From Prostheceraeus crozeri (Eukaryota > Platyhelminthes > Polycladida > Euryleptidae), in the NCBI GenBank assembly GCA_907163375.1, contig CAJQUW010012665.1, positions 62,001-126,000 on the forward strand: DNA of 64,000 nt, written 5' to 3'. The position numbers and the translations under genes were made by a program. This document shows positions 1-11,160 of this stretch, one piece after another. Numbering within the stretch: position 1 is the stretch's first letter; each line of letters begins with the position of its first letter. Under the pieces are notes generated by a model. It had not been told where the DNA came from. It worked only from the letters and a program-made list of their open reading frames with translations, and made no database searches.

Positions 1-45
1 GACGATTTGTCTACTGCTTACCGAGAAATCTCATGCGGTATTTCC

Positions 46-250
46 ATTGTCCTAAGCTTTTCCATGATAGTTTCCCCAAAACTTATCATATCAATGCGCT
101 GAAAAAACACGATATTTTCTCATTGAATATTATTTACATGAATATATCACGCTTTTTTCTGCATTGTTTCACGGTATTTTCCCATAGAAATACAGCTTAG
201 GACAATATCACGCTTTTTTCTGCATTGTTTCACGGTATTTTCCCATAGAA
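46..250. repeat. Small foldback plus tandem duplication
   Basis: ATTGTCCTAAGCT at 46-58 is repeated as its exact reverse complement at 194-206, giving a small terminal-inverted-repeat unit. A ~46-bp segment beginning ATATCACGC at about 143 is repeated at about 205, so the right part is also tandemly duplicated. No coding capacity is seen. Probably a short non-autonomous element; family unknown. Confidence 0.55.
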
Positions 251-283
251 TTACTAGAATTTGCTAGAAGTGCAAACTGATTC

Positions 284-745
284 AAACAGATGGCACATGC
301 AGGAACTTAATAAGTGGACAAGAAGAAATCTTTAATACCCTTCGGAGATAGGAAAAATAGTCGTGCGTCGCTTGCGGATTGCCGTGAATTCATTTAAAAT
401 GCTCCGATCGCCACGATTCCTTCAGATTCGAAGAATTCAGATCATTGCGCAAAAGTTTTCTCGATAATGTTGGGCCTTCCGATCATTTTTAAAAAAGTTA
501 GCAGGCGCATGAAAAAACGTTCACAAACTTCTCTGTAGAACTTGACATCGTCTATGTCTCTTTGCTGTGTGATCCGGTTGATAACAGTCACTGAAACTTC
601 GCACAATTTGGCGTGTCTAATGTTGAACTCATTGTTCGATTGCTATGGTATTTAGTCAAGAGATTGTGCCATGTCATTTACGTTACATGTTCCAATGTTT
701 CCCTTCTAGTCAAACGGAAGAAGACACGACCTGTCTAATTCTGTG
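284..745 (-). repeat. ~480-bp dispersed repeat, copy 1
   Basis: Read on the minus strand this stretch matches 5936-6416 over its full length with scattered substitutions and small indels. Shared boundaries are CACAGAATTAGACAGG at one end and CTTCTAGCAAA at the other. It carries no convincing ORF, so it looks like a non-autonomous mobile element. No target duplication could be confirmed at this copy. The two copies lie in opposite orientation about 5.2 kb apart. Confidence 0.75.
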
Positions 746-746
746 T

Positions 747-830
747 GCCTAGCTTTTTCAAGCATCAATGATCCTTGCAGCCTAAGGGGCCTTGGCTGTA
801 GGACTCATTGATGCCTTCAAAATCTAGGCC
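747..830. repeat. 84-bp hairpin unit, copy 1
   Basis: The left arm CCTAGCTTTTTCAAGCATCA and right arm TGATGCCTTCAAAATCTAGG are near reverse complements. A second copy lies at 1016-1090, and a separate palindromic element (840-1007) sits between them. Confidence 0.6.
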
Positions 831-839
831 TGATTGATA

Positions 840-1007
840 TATTGTAGTGAATGCTATGCGGCATTGTTTCATTGATACCGTACCAGAGCCGGCAACAATC
901 ATCGTTGCTGCCGGCTTCTGAAATAAAGACCACTATCTATGTATGTAGCCAGAAACTTCCATACACTTCTACATGTGCATGAATCATAGCACGCATTCAC
1001 TACAATA
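840..1007. mobile_element. 168-bp palindromic MITE
   Basis: The terminal inverted repeats begin TATTGTAGTGAATGC (840-854) and end GCATTCACTACAATA (993-1007). A second hairpin, AGCCGGCAACAA opposite TTGCTGCCGGCT, lies inside at about 887-917. It is non-coding and appears to have inserted between two copies of an 84-bp hairpin unit. Superfamily undetermined; the flanks are too repetitive to define a target duplication. Confidence 0.6.
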
Positions 1008-1015
1008 GTAAACAT

Positions 1016-1090
1016 GCCTAGCTTTTTCAAGCATCCATGATCCCTACGGCCGATGATATTCGACTCATTGATGCTTTCAAAATCCTAGGC
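1016..1090. repeat. Hairpin unit, copy 2
   Basis: Diverged second copy of the hairpin at 747-830, with the same arms GCCTAGCTTTTTCAAGCATC and GATGCTTTCAAAATCCTAGG. Confidence 0.6.
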
Positions 1091-2226
1091 ATGATTGACA
1101 AATTGCTGAAATATCAAGGCCATCTGGAAGGTTTCCAATCTCTGCTTATAAGATCCTCTAACCTATAGATTGAATGATGTCAATTAATTGATTCTTCTGT
1201 AATTGCAATTTCAATTAATTTCTTGCATAGAATTGCTATTACAGCTAATTGACAGTTCCTTAATGCCAATGCAATAAATTTTTCAAAATATTTGTTTATC
1301 ATGGCCATCAATGTTGTGAGGATGTGAAACGGGGTTGTTGACTTGACTACAGTGCACGATTTCATCTACTACGGCAAGAAACATAGTCCTCAAATGTGAT
1401 ATGGGGACCAACATGAGCCATGTACGGAAGTCAGTTATTTCTTACGATCGCGCTCCTGTAAATAGGATTCTGCATAATGCACATACCTTGGAGGTCAATA
1501 CCATTTGGAACAAATGATATTTGATAACCTGATGTTGCTGACTGACAAAATTCCCTGCTTTGTGCGCAGAAAAATTCCATCTTCGAAAATATTTGTTTGG
1601 AACAAAGAACATTTTTACGTTTCACTGAGTTGTCATAATATATTAGGCGCTTTACAATGACCAATTACGTAACTGATTACTCCACGAAAGGCAGATCAAA
1701 GTAAATCAGAACAATGTCCGAGAAAAATCCTCTTTGAAGACCTGTCTCACACTATAAAACAAATAGCGCAGAAAAAGAAGACATAAAGCTGTAATAAAAC
1801 AGACATTGCTGACGCCCTGCTATTATCATCAGAGCAACACCTCCATTATTCTTCGCAATCATGTGAATTAATCTCTCAAAGATCTCTCATTTGCTACATT
1901 ACATCAAATGTGTTGCCACCGATTTTTAAGTCTTCTCAAAAACGATTTTGTTTTATACAAAAATTATTATTGGGCTCGTTTCTACAAGAATGGCAACAGC
2001 GTTATTATAAATAGTCAAATACAGTCAACAGAAATTGTGACTATAATAAGCAACTAGACAACGCCTACAACAAATTCACATATTCAAACCCTGCTATTTG
2101 TAACACGCTTATGTCCGTTTCAGAAAAGGGTTTCTTCTAAACATTCATTTTGACGGACAATTTTTGGCCATCTGCTGCAATCTTGAAGTTTGCAAAATAT
2201 CCTATTGATCCAAAGCTGGGCCAAAG
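1091..2226. other. No recognisable feature
   Basis: AT-rich sequence with frequent AATTAATT/AATTGC motifs near 1180-1250. Open frames are under 80 codons and resemble no known protein. Confidence 0.6.
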
Positions 2227-2441
2227 CTGATCACTTTTAATTCGTTGCCACGAGAAAGCTACATTGAGTTCTTTTAAGAACTGATTAATCCAATGGTTAC
2301 AGTATCACTGCTTTTTGTACACTTGCGGATTGGACAACGTCATCAGTCGTCATTAGGACTACTTTCATTAATAATTTAAATTAAAAGCATTATATTCTAT
2401 TATATATGGCTGCTGGGATGATTTTCATCATCGTATGAGAA
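2227..2441 (+). repeat. 215-bp dispersed repeat, copy 1
   Basis: Closely matches 45877-46088 in the same orientation, from CTGATCACTTTTAATTCG to TTCATCATCGTATGAGAA, with few substitutions and small indels. No terminal inverted repeats or ORF are visible. It may be a fragment of a larger repeat. Confidence 0.75.
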
Positions 2442-2623
2442 CTACAAATATAAAATAGTGAGTTCAAGAATTTGAATATAAAATATAGAAAATTACAGTC
2501 AATTATGTTCATTCTTGTTGCGTTGTTTTCACTGTTCAAAAATAATGAAACAGCATTCAAATGGACAATGGGAGATGCACAGATGAGTAATTTCATTTGT
2601 GAATTATTACCTAACGTCATACC

Positions 2624-2798
2624 CCCTTTACTGGGGGCTTGTACGGTGCTGAAAAAGTCACACTTTTATCTAGAGCGTTGTGATCTTTTAGTAAGAATGC
2701 CCTTCTTGACGACTTCCAATGATACTTTCGGGGCTCGACCTCTGAACCAAGAGATCGCTAGTGCAAGCACCTAACCACTTTGCCACGGAGACCGCTCA
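2624..2798 (-). repeat. tRNA-derived SINE, copy 1
   Basis: On the minus strand the head shows a pol III A box, TGGCAAAGTGGTTA (2772-2785), and a B box-like GGTCGAGCCCC (2730-2740). A ~100-bp tRNA-unrelated body follows and ends near CAAGCCCCCAGTA. The same architecture and body are found at 12890-13042. It is a SINE rather than a tRNA gene, because the homology continues well past the tRNA-like part. Confidence 0.7.
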
Positions 2799-3273
2799 CT
2801 TTTTAAAAGTTTATGCAGATTTCATTTGCAGAATCAATTGTAAAATCCATTCTGAAATCATGCGCTGTTAATTGAGAGAATATTAGGTTTTATTCATGGT
2901 TGTATGGCTTGCTTTGGCAATGCCACGCTTTTGATGAACAGTATGAAGGAAACCCAACATACGGAAAGGTTTGTACCCGTGATCAAATCGAGGGAGCGAC
3001 GAAGCGTCTCCATTCTTGAATAACACCTTCCAGTCGATTACTACACTTGAGAGAGATTGTTTTCTCTCATTATGAAAATAACATATGATTTCTGTGTTAA
3101 GCATCTATTTTGAACAAAGTCAAACGTCCAACGCGCTTGTGACTGCACAAAAGCTACCATAGACCTGAAACTCTCACTTTTACCTAGCATCTATGCAATA
3201 GAGGCTGATACCGGCGCAGGAGATATAAATTACGAAATGCATTACATGGATCTTCATATGATCACTTATATAC

Positions 3274-3460
3274 CGACGCTGTGGCCTAGTGGTAAAGTGT
3301 CGCTCGGCGTCCAGGAGACCTGGGTTCAAATCTAGGTCGGGTAAAACCTTAGACTTTTCAAACAGGTACACTCAGCATGAAAAGAATGAGAGTGAAATAG
3401 TTGGAACTCGGCCATGGAAGAGCGACGCATCGCCGAATGTGTTTCTTAGTATAACCAGAG
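3274..3460 (+). repeat. tRNA-derived SINE-like element
   Basis: An A box, TGGCCTAGTGGT (3282-3293), and a B box-like GGTTCAAATCT (3323-3333) are spaced as in tRNA genes. The intervening arms do not fold as a clean cloverleaf. The downstream body, AAAACCTTAGACTTTTC onward, weakly resembles 44716-44862. Interpreted as a SINE head with body. Confidence 0.6.
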
Positions 3461-3519
3461 AGCATTTATTATTCTTTTATCACCATTTCAATTGCCATAA
3501 CAGTCATTCTGAATAGAGA

Positions 3520-4120
3520 GATTTTTTCAATGCAAATATCGCAGAAAAGGAATATTTTGCCGCTTAAAATGCATAAGTAGCAGAGAAAACTATTTTCTTG
3601 AATGCAAGAATGCACGCGTTCAACTTTTTCATCTAATTTTTATTTTCTTCTGCGTATGGAATTTTCATTAGTAAAAACGAACTAAATCAGTCGACGATTG
3701 CGTAATTGTTGTCGTTAAACCCCTGCTTTCCCCTAAATCGGTTCAGGTATCACCTGGTCAAACCCCCTCCTCCTGGGAGAAAGCGCAATAGTTACTACTT
3801 TTGATAGTCTTCAATCAACATCGATTATCAGTTTGTCTGAATGAATGAGTGGGAACTGTTCGTTCACCTTGCTGAATTTTCATCACAACAAATAACACTT
3901 ATTTCATCGTTTAAACTGTCTTGATAGAGAAAAATTGGATTCACTTGTATTGCATGGATTTCACTGAATATGATTATTGAATCTGATCGCTTTGAAGTCA
4001 CTAATGATGATGCTTCCTAACTTCTCATGAATACAAGTCTCGTGGAATCATTTCTGTAAGCGAGTCTTCGACATCATTCACCGTGAGGAGGTGTGAGGAT
4101 TGTAATATTTTCAGTCATGA
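3520..4120. other. No recognisable feature
   Basis: AT-rich, without ORFs of note or repeats detected by eye. Confidence 0.6.
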
Positions 4121-4130
4121 TGTCCGTAGA

Positions 4131-4822
4131 GTGTTGGGCCAGTGTTGGGCAACCAAGTTGGGATAGTGGGCCACCAATTTTAAAAGGCAGTATTATAGGC
4201 TTTATATTCTTTTATTCCGTACTTTTAAGTGCACATATGGGCTGCACATATGCCGTACGTTCATACATAGTGGTCTTATTACATGACAACATTTCACATG
4301 TAAATGAATACAGCAGTATTGTACGTAACTAATTTGTTTAATATGAAAGAATCATAATTAGCTTTCTGCAATTTATGTGAGTATTGAAGAGCGAATCGGC
4401 CTATAACAAAACATAGAGGCTTTTCTTCTATGTAATTAAGCGGCAATTTGACTTTTTTGGGAATGTGACTGACATTACCTTATTACGTAGAGAAACATGC
4501 TCAGCAGGGCATCGAATGCTATGTGACTTAGCATAAACTCGCGCAGGTGATGACCATTTAGTGCTTATGCGAGAAGATATTCCTTACGAAATGAGAATAG
4601 TTGGATAATTGGAATGTAAATTTTTGTTTTTTGTGCCATCATATTGCTCATTTAGTTGTGAAGTAATGGTTTTGCAAATTCTAAAGAGGATCCCTCAGCC
4701 CTAGATGCACCTCCTAAAGGTCAAAGTCGTAGTGAATCATTTTCACATCATCGATTCAAATAATGTCAACCGGCCACTTGAGATATAAGAAGCGGTGGCG
4801 GGCCACGCGTTGCCCACCACTG
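4131..4822 (+). mobile_element. hAT-like non-autonomous element
   Basis: The left end CAGTGTTGGGCAACC (partly duplicated at the terminus) faces the right end GTTGCCCACCACTG, as in many animal hAT elements. The flanks CCGTAGAG (4124-4131) and CCGTAGAC (4823-4830) agree at 7 of 8 bases, consistent with an 8-bp target duplication. Most of the sequence matches the element at 54614-55567. No transposase is encoded; the longest frame is 79 codons with no recognisable domain. Confidence 0.8.
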
Positions 4823-4830
4823 CCGTAGAC

Positions 4831-5595
4831 GATCACTTTCTCTGAACTGAGCGCACAGTTAATGGTTTTGATCTATCTTGTGACGAAAGCCAATACCTAC
4901 TTCTCTATAAAAGTCATTTTATATTGCGTACAGCTAATCATGTCAGTTCATGCCTACTTTTGTAATCAATACACGCTTAGGTATTTGTTGCACTTTTATT
5001 CAGTTTCAAATTTCACAAAAGCAGAAAAGAAGCGTGAAATGGAAGTGTCATTATTTGATAGTCAGAAAGCTATTAATCAGTAGAATACAAGGAATGAAAA
5101 GATGAGATCAAGTAAAACGGATGCTTTGGACTGATTCAATTCATATCTAAAGATGAGCTGTGCATTTGTACAGAAATCCATGGAAAATGTTGAAGAAAAG
5201 TTGAACGCGTACATCCTGTTTCAAGTGACAAAACATCCTCCATCTGAAACATTCTGTGCATTAAAGCCAAAAGTGTTTGAAAATCGTGATCAGTTGACGC
5301 GAGCCACTTAAATCAGCTGCAAGTTACTTGGCTTGGATATTCACAAATTATTCCACTCGGTTTATCTTATACTTTCTAAAAATACATGAGTCTATCATTG
5401 CTCAAACATAAAATACATCAGAAGTAGAAATAGCATTGTGATAGAACTAACTAAGCTCTAATGGATTTGTCTCGCAAGGTTAGAGTAACGGATCAGACAC
5501 GATAATGCAAATAAACAGAATGAGCAAGCTAAAACAGAGGAATTACATTTCTGCGAATATGCCAGCAGTTGGGACTGGGAAAACATCAACTCCAA
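4831..5595. other. No recognisable feature
   Basis: AT-rich sequence; the 73-codon frame inside 4862-5083 resembles nothing known and overlaps no repeat I could pair. Confidence 0.5.
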
Positions 5596-5599
5596 TTTC

Positions 5600-6785
5600 T
5601 GGATGAGCTTCAGAGTAGAGAAAAGGAATCTGTCGAAACACGTTTCACAAAATGATGTGAGAACTAAAGTTAGTACGAATCTGCGCGTCTGCCGAGTTCT
5701 AGCAGGTTCTCCATCTTGTCAGACAGGATCACAGGTAGCACTTGTGAATTCCATGGGAAACAGATTGAGGCTTTGGTCAAAAATGAGATTTTCTGTGTTT
5801 CTACTTATTCAAAGAGAGGCTGAGTTTAGAGCCACAATGTTTGACATGGAATGCCTTCAAGTCATTGCTTACTATGTTTATCTATATCTTCGTTTATGAA
5901 GTCAAACACATTCAGATTTAGCAAGCTCCTAATCACAGAATTAGACAGGTCGTCTTCTTCTGTTTGACTCGAAAGGAAGCATTGGAACATGTAGCGTTAA
6001 TGAAATGGCACAATCTGCTGACTAAATACCATAGCAATCGAACAATGAGCAGCCAGTTCACCATTATACACATCAAATTATGCGAAGTTTCAGTGACTGT
6101 TATCAACCGTATCACACAACAAAGAGACACAGTCGATGTCAAAATCTACAGATAAGTTTGTGAACGCTTTTTCGTGCGCCTGTTAACTTTTTTGATAATC
6201 GCAGAGGGCCCAACATTATCGAGAAAACTCTTGCGCAATTATCTGAATCCTCCGAATCTGAAGGAATCGTGACAATCGGAGCATTTAGAAGGAATTCACA
6301 GCAATCCGCAAACGACTATTTTTCCTATCTCCGAAGGGTATTAAAGATTTCTTCTTGTCCACTTAGTAAGTTCCTGCATGTGCCATCGTTTTCAATCAGT
6401 TAGCACTTCTAGCAAAGTGATACGCTTAAACAAGCCAGCGCAACATTTCGACCTATTTTTTTCCATATTCTCACATTCATCACCCATCAGAAGCATGACA
6501 AGCACTCACACATGAAAAGAAATGACTTGAAGAAATGCCATGCCAAAATCTGTGGCTTCAGACATATTTCTTTCCATGCAATCAGTGAAAACACCGAATA
6601 CTTCAATCTGCCTCCCTAGAAATTCACAAATGTTTCCTGTGATATTGTCTGTCAGGAAGAGGAACCGGATAGAACTCGGTAGACGCACAGATTCGCAGCA
6701 GTTGCTAAATGGTGTACATAATTCTGTGAAAGTCTTACTCCCTCGGTGAAAGTCGTTCCCTGCAGAAAGTGTCTGACTGCCGGAC
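5600..6785 (-). mobile_element. TAGTCCGG-type foldback, interrupted copy
   Basis: The left part (about 5640-5930) carries the family landmarks AATCTGCGCGTCTGCCGAG, GTCAGACAGGATCA and GACATGGAATG. The right part (about 6425-6785) carries them in reverse complement and ends CTGCAGAAAGTGTCTGACTGCCGGAC with changes. The centre is split by the ~480-bp repeat at 5936-6416. The order of unique central sequence matches 38670-39381, so both copies share one orientation. The left terminus is too degraded to place exactly. Confidence 0.7.
5936..6416 (+). repeat. ~480-bp dispersed repeat, copy 2
   Basis: Reverse complement of 284-745. It lies in the middle of a foldback element: sequence before it (ending AGCAAGCTCCTAAT) and after it (AACATTTCGACC onward) are adjacent in the uninterrupted relatives. 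That makes this a nested insertion and fixes the repeat as a discrete mobile unit. Confidence 0.75.
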
Positions 6786-6999
6786 AAAAATGCCGATGAC
6801 GATGTCGATGACGTGGAACGCACTGGTGCCGAAATGCCGCGTATGTAATCTTATATTACCTTAAATACACACAGAGAAAACAAGGAGGGGTTTTCAATCG
6901 CAACTAACCATTTTGGATAATAAGAATAATCTTTCTGACTCAGTAATCCCGAAAATCATTTGCAGTCATTTCTACAACGCTGTGAGCTTGCGGTTGGCA

Positions 7000-7271
7000 G
7001 TTTGTGATACAAAGCATTTCATTTGCTGTCACCTGTGTATATTTCTGAGCTACTGCTTGTTCGTTGTCCTTCACGCCATCTACGGTCTTCTGAAGACAAC
7101 TGTTTATTTGAAGTGCCCTCCATTAAGTCACTATCTCGAGATGGTCGAGCGTTCAGCTTCAATGGCCCTATGGTATGCAATCGCATCCATCGAGATATTC
7201 GAAATGCAAACAGTTCGCTGACTTTTAAGCGCTGCTGGAGGAGAACAATGATAAACAAAGTTTTCTCTTGA
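7000..7271 (+). pseudogene. LINE reverse transcriptase C-terminal fragment
   Basis: The frame ending at 7271 carries the typical C-terminal signature of animal non-LTR (CR1/L2-like) polyproteins: YISELL, then RHLRSS, then a VP, then GRAFSFNGPMVCN where relatives have RAFS..AP.LWN, then IR and SLTFKR. The catalytic domains upstream are absent, as expected for a 5'-truncated copy. Assignment rests on motif order; the clade is not resolved. Confidence 0.65.
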
Positions 7272-7274
7272 TTT

Positions 7275-8430
7275 TTTGCTTCATTTTTGTGACTTGCATT
7301 CTTGTATACGTTGTGTGCTGTGAGCCTCTTTTGGGTACAGCGCTGGATAAATACAGCAAAATAAAATATAAAATGTATTCTCCAAAGGCTATGATTTCCC
7401 CCAACTCGAAAGGACAATTGTATGAAGCCAAAGTCGTGAAACTTACTTTCAAGGTTTCCTGATCTTCGATAGTCAATATTGTTGAATACAAGAAGCTATA
7501 ACTTCCTTCCTCACACTGTATTTCTCATAACTCCATAACGACAATGTATGTGGGGAAATGTGTATTAAAAGAGAAAAAGATCATCCGTCATCTTTAACGA
7601 AAATAGCAAGTATTCGGTAAACATTAAGACTGAGATAGCATGCATAATTGCATATATTTCTATTTTGGGAAGATAAAGGAATATATCTACAAGATTATCT
7701 GATGAATGATGTAATGCTATTTTTCCGTACTTATCTGACAGAAACAGTACAGCTAATTTTAGTTCTTTACAGGTTTACATCTTACATAATCATCATCTTC
7801 ATTTGTATAGATCTATTGTATATTTTTGTACATATTCATTAACGAAAAGAAATACTGCGATGAAGAACCTCCCGCACCGACACGCATTGAAACTCGGATC
7901 AGATGATCTATTGACGAAGTCATTTTGGTCATTGTAGTCACATATTGCATTTTTCACTTGTAATTGTTCTCAGTACAAGCAAGAAGTCACGACATACAGG
8001 CGACTTTATCATTGCAACGCACACCTTCGCTAACATATCGAGCAAATTCTATTAAGAGCATGTAAAATTATTACAAAAGAAGACCAAGTCTACAAGTACA
8101 CAAGACTTGACAATGTTAAACAACGTTAAATGAAACAAACACAAAATTCGAACACCGCAAGCATGGGACATGCCAGGAAACAATTTCTGTTAGTAAATTT
8201 CAAATAGAAAATAGCTGCAAAAGCCGAGACGATAATGTCAGAATTGTGATTGATGTCAAAATATATTCACAACTCACTTCGCCTCACAGCAATACATTAG
8301 AAACTAAAAATTACCAAATCAGCCACATGAATTATTATGATTGATTATGAAGCTTGTGAGTTTTGCTAGACATTTCCATCTTCTTCATCAGTGAAAGCAA
8401 ACTGCCATGATATGAAAATGTCGCACGGCA
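7275..8430. other. No recognisable feature
   Basis: AT-rich; short frames only. No paired repeats were found. Confidence 0.55.
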
Positions 8431-8433
8431 ATA

Positions 8434-8586
8434 TTTCTTATGTTGTCCTACCGGGAGGACAACATTTTCATAGAAATATGGGAATATTAGGCCATATATT
8501 TAGAAAGTAGGCTATTCTATGAAGCCAGGCGGCAAGAAAATCGGCTTCTGATTTCTACATTTTCTTGCCCTTCTGGCTTCATGGAA
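8434..8586. repeat. Two adjacent hairpins
   Basis: GTTGTCCT and AGGACAAC form a perfect 8-bp stem around 8437-8458. Further on, TATGAAGCCAGGCGGCAAGA (from about 8518) pairs with TCTTGCCCTTCTGGCTTCAT (ending about 8582) across a ~17-base loop, giving a foldback of about 70 bp. It directly precedes a LINE fragment. Confidence 0.55.
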
Positions 8587-8606
8587 TACCTACAAGTATT
8601 ATCTCA

Positions 8607-8845
8607 TTCAGAAACTGCTTGGGCAGAGTGGAAAGCATGGAAGTCCCAGGGTGTCGAGCCGTCGGAAGACCAAGAAGAACATGGCGTCAATGTGTCTCAG
8701 AAGATCTGACGAAAAAAGGAATCCCCGAAGAACTCACTGCCAACCGAGATGAATGGAGGAGAGTCATCAACCGTCCAACCCCAGGAGTTGGGAGTCAACG
8801 GACGTTAAACGTGGAGTAAGAGTAAGAGAGTAAGCTTTACCTTTA
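8607..8845 (+). pseudogene. LINE C-terminal fragment with 3' tail
   Basis: The open frame ending at 8819 reads AVGRPRRTW, then EDLTKKGI, then RDEWRRVINRPTP. This is the usual last segment of several non-LTR retrotransposon polyproteins, where a GRPR.TW block and a DR..WR motif close the protein. Stop is followed by a GAGTAA-repeat-like tail at about 8814-8840. Everything upstream is missing, consistent with severe 5' truncation. Clade (RTE, I or other) cannot be fixed from this length. Confidence 0.7.
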
Positions 8846-8975
8846 CGCTGTTTTATAGTCATATTTCTATGACTCAGTGTGCGAACATTTTGTCCAAGAG
8901 ATTCGATTCTAAATTAATGACATCATTCTATTTCTGTGTAGTGTTGCTTCATCAGTGATATTGCAAACATGTACG

Positions 8976-9105
8976 TAATAGATAATGCATAGATTTGAGG
9001 TCATTATTGCTATAATTACCGAGAGCCAAAGGCTCGAGCACAGTCTATGGCTCGAGGTTATTATGATAATTGATGACCAAAGAAATCTATGCATTATCTG
9101 TTATA
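8976..9105. mobile_element. 130-bp near-perfect foldback
   Basis: The outer arms ATAGATAATGCATAGATTT and AAATCTATGCATTATCTGTT pair. Homology continues inward through GGTCAT/ATGACC to a central GAGCC..GGCTC stem near 9023-9038. It is non-coding, MITE-like, with no clear target duplication. Confidence 0.6.
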
Positions 9106-10440
9106 ATGCATGACTTTTTTCATAGAAGTCTGCACCAGGTTGATAATTTCCATCAGGAAAAAAATTGCCTGCTTCGTGGAACTTATTAACCTGTGGACAT
9201 AGAAAGCCCTGCAAAATCATACATTATATACAATTTACAGCATCTGCATTTTGCAACAAATCAATGTCGCATACTGTACATTGGCAGGAGGGCACTATAA
9301 CTTCAACTTCACCCGTCTTCTCTGACGGTAGCCTTAAGTGTTTCAACGAATGGATAAAGCAACAAGGAAATTAAAAACTTTTTAAAAACTGGATTTTCTT
9401 TGTAGAAGGTTCTGTTAAAAAGGAACTGGTGAAGAAATATTGTTTCAAAGTCAGCTGCGTCATCAGTAATGGATTAAATGTCTTCAATCATGAGACAGTG
9501 TCAAGAATTCTCATTTAAATCCTTTTTGAATTCACCCAAAACCTCGAAATTCACCGATATGATAACAAGACGTTTCAGTTACATGAAAGAGGTTAATTTT
9601 AAAGTCGTCAGTCTTTGCTTGCTATTCTGATGAAAACAGTCATATCTGTCGCCAGAGCAATTTATCATCAAACAATTTTGCACCAAATTCAAGTGAAGAA
9701 TCACTAGCACAACAGAAAATGCAAATATGTCACAAAACTTCAAACTTAAAGCATTTATGAACAAATTAGTGAGTGATGGTTAATATAGAAGCAGGGGAAA
9801 TGAGCCGTCCAACAACTGCAAGCGAATTTGGTCAATAGCAATAAATTTGAAATTGGAGTCGGTGCGCACACTACATGACAATATTAGCAGCGGTGATTCG
9901 TGCAACCGACGATATATATTACTACTCACCTGGAGAGTGCATTCCAGCTGACATAGGACTAGCAATGGGCGGTATACATTGCGGTGACGTCATCGAACCA
10001 GGGGACATCACTGATTGTGGAGATGCCACACTTGTAGCTGTGAGGCAAAGTATTTTCAATGTTTTATCTTGAAATGACGTTTAGAGTAATAGCTGTAGAA
10101 GAATACTATTGAAATTTCAACATGTCAGGTTTGAGAACATGGACATGTAGATCAGGCAATATTCTTGACTGTCGCTCACTAGGTGGCGACAATTATTGCC
10201 CACTTCCCTCCAACTTTCTTGACGATAGTGCGATTTTATAAACGATTTATTTACGTCAACGAATATGCACTCTACTGAAGAGAAAACGAGAATTTCCCCC
10301 TACCAAAAAATTGAAATTATGAATATCTGGGAGTGTATGATACATTACCCGAGGTTTCACCGTTCAAACGATTTTGGTCTAGTCCAATGAAAATAGGTTT
10401 CACGGAAAACAGCTGTGACTCAAACGTACATGTAAGACAT
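9106..10440. other. No recognisable feature
   Basis: AT-rich sequence; frames of up to 69 codons resemble no known protein and no repeats were paired. Confidence 0.55.
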
Positions 10441-10443
10441 AAA

Positions 10444-10471
10444 AATCCCATTGGATTCCGATGCAGAAATC
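10444..10471 (-). repeat. Isolated inverted minisatellite unit
   Basis: AATCCCATTGGATTCCGATG followed by CAGAAATC matches the reverse complement of the 23-bp unit tandemly repeated from 10833, with a few mismatches. Confidence 0.45.
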
Positions 10472-10832
10472 AATGTCTATGGTCATGTGAATAATAATGC
10501 GAATCTTCATGCATTTTCTTCTGTTAAACAAGAACCAATCGTCAAATCATTATGATCATTGCAATATATGACATCACTTGTCGAATGGTGATGGTAAATG
10601 CATCGTATATAGCAAAAACAGCAAATTTCTGCTCAAAATCTGGTTATCAAGCACGACTATCTTACTTCGACAAACATACAACATTTCAGACACCTTTTCA
10701 ACTGCGTGATCAGACATTTCCTAAATATTAAATAAATGTGTTCCGAAAATGATGGTAGTATGCCTTTTAATTCTTGTTCTGTAGGGTAAAAAAACAAAAA
10801 TCCGCTTGATTGTAATCCATTGGGATATTTCA

Positions 10833-11160
10833 TCAGATTCCAATGGGATTCTACATCAGATTCAAATGGGATTCTACATCAGATTCCCATGGGATTCTAC
10901 ATCAGATTTCAATGGGATTCTACATCAGATTCCCATGGGATTCTACATCAGATTTCAACGGGATTCTACATCAGATTCCAATGGGATTCTACATCAGATT
11001 CAAATGGGATTCTACATCAGATTCCCATGGGATTCTACATCAGATTTCAATGGGATTCTACATCAGATTCCCATGGGATTCTACATCAGATTTCAACGGG
11101 ATTCTACATCAGATTCCAATGGAATTCTACATTACATTAGATTCAAATCAGATTCTGCAG
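10833..11160 (+). repeat. 23-bp minisatellite with 138-bp higher-order repeat
   Basis: Tandem copies of TCAGATTCCAATGGGATTC+TACA run in perfect 23-base register from 10833 to 11131, ending with a degraded copy to 11160. The variable bases define unit types in the order A B C D C E, A B C D C E, A, B, so a six-unit (138-bp) block was duplicated whole. Twenty-three is not a multiple of three, so all three forward frames remain open and give the same periodic peptide in different registers. This is a repeat artefact, not a gene. Confidence 0.95.

Noticed and set aside
2883-3104. Possible LINE fragment on the minus strand (FRMLGF, and RLEGV in another frame)
   Set aside because: The two motif hints lie in different frames and the wrong order for a LINE; too weak to annotate.
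3274-3345. tRNA gene
   Set aside because: A and B boxes are present but the acceptor and anticodon arms do not pair, and the sequence continues into a repeat-like body.
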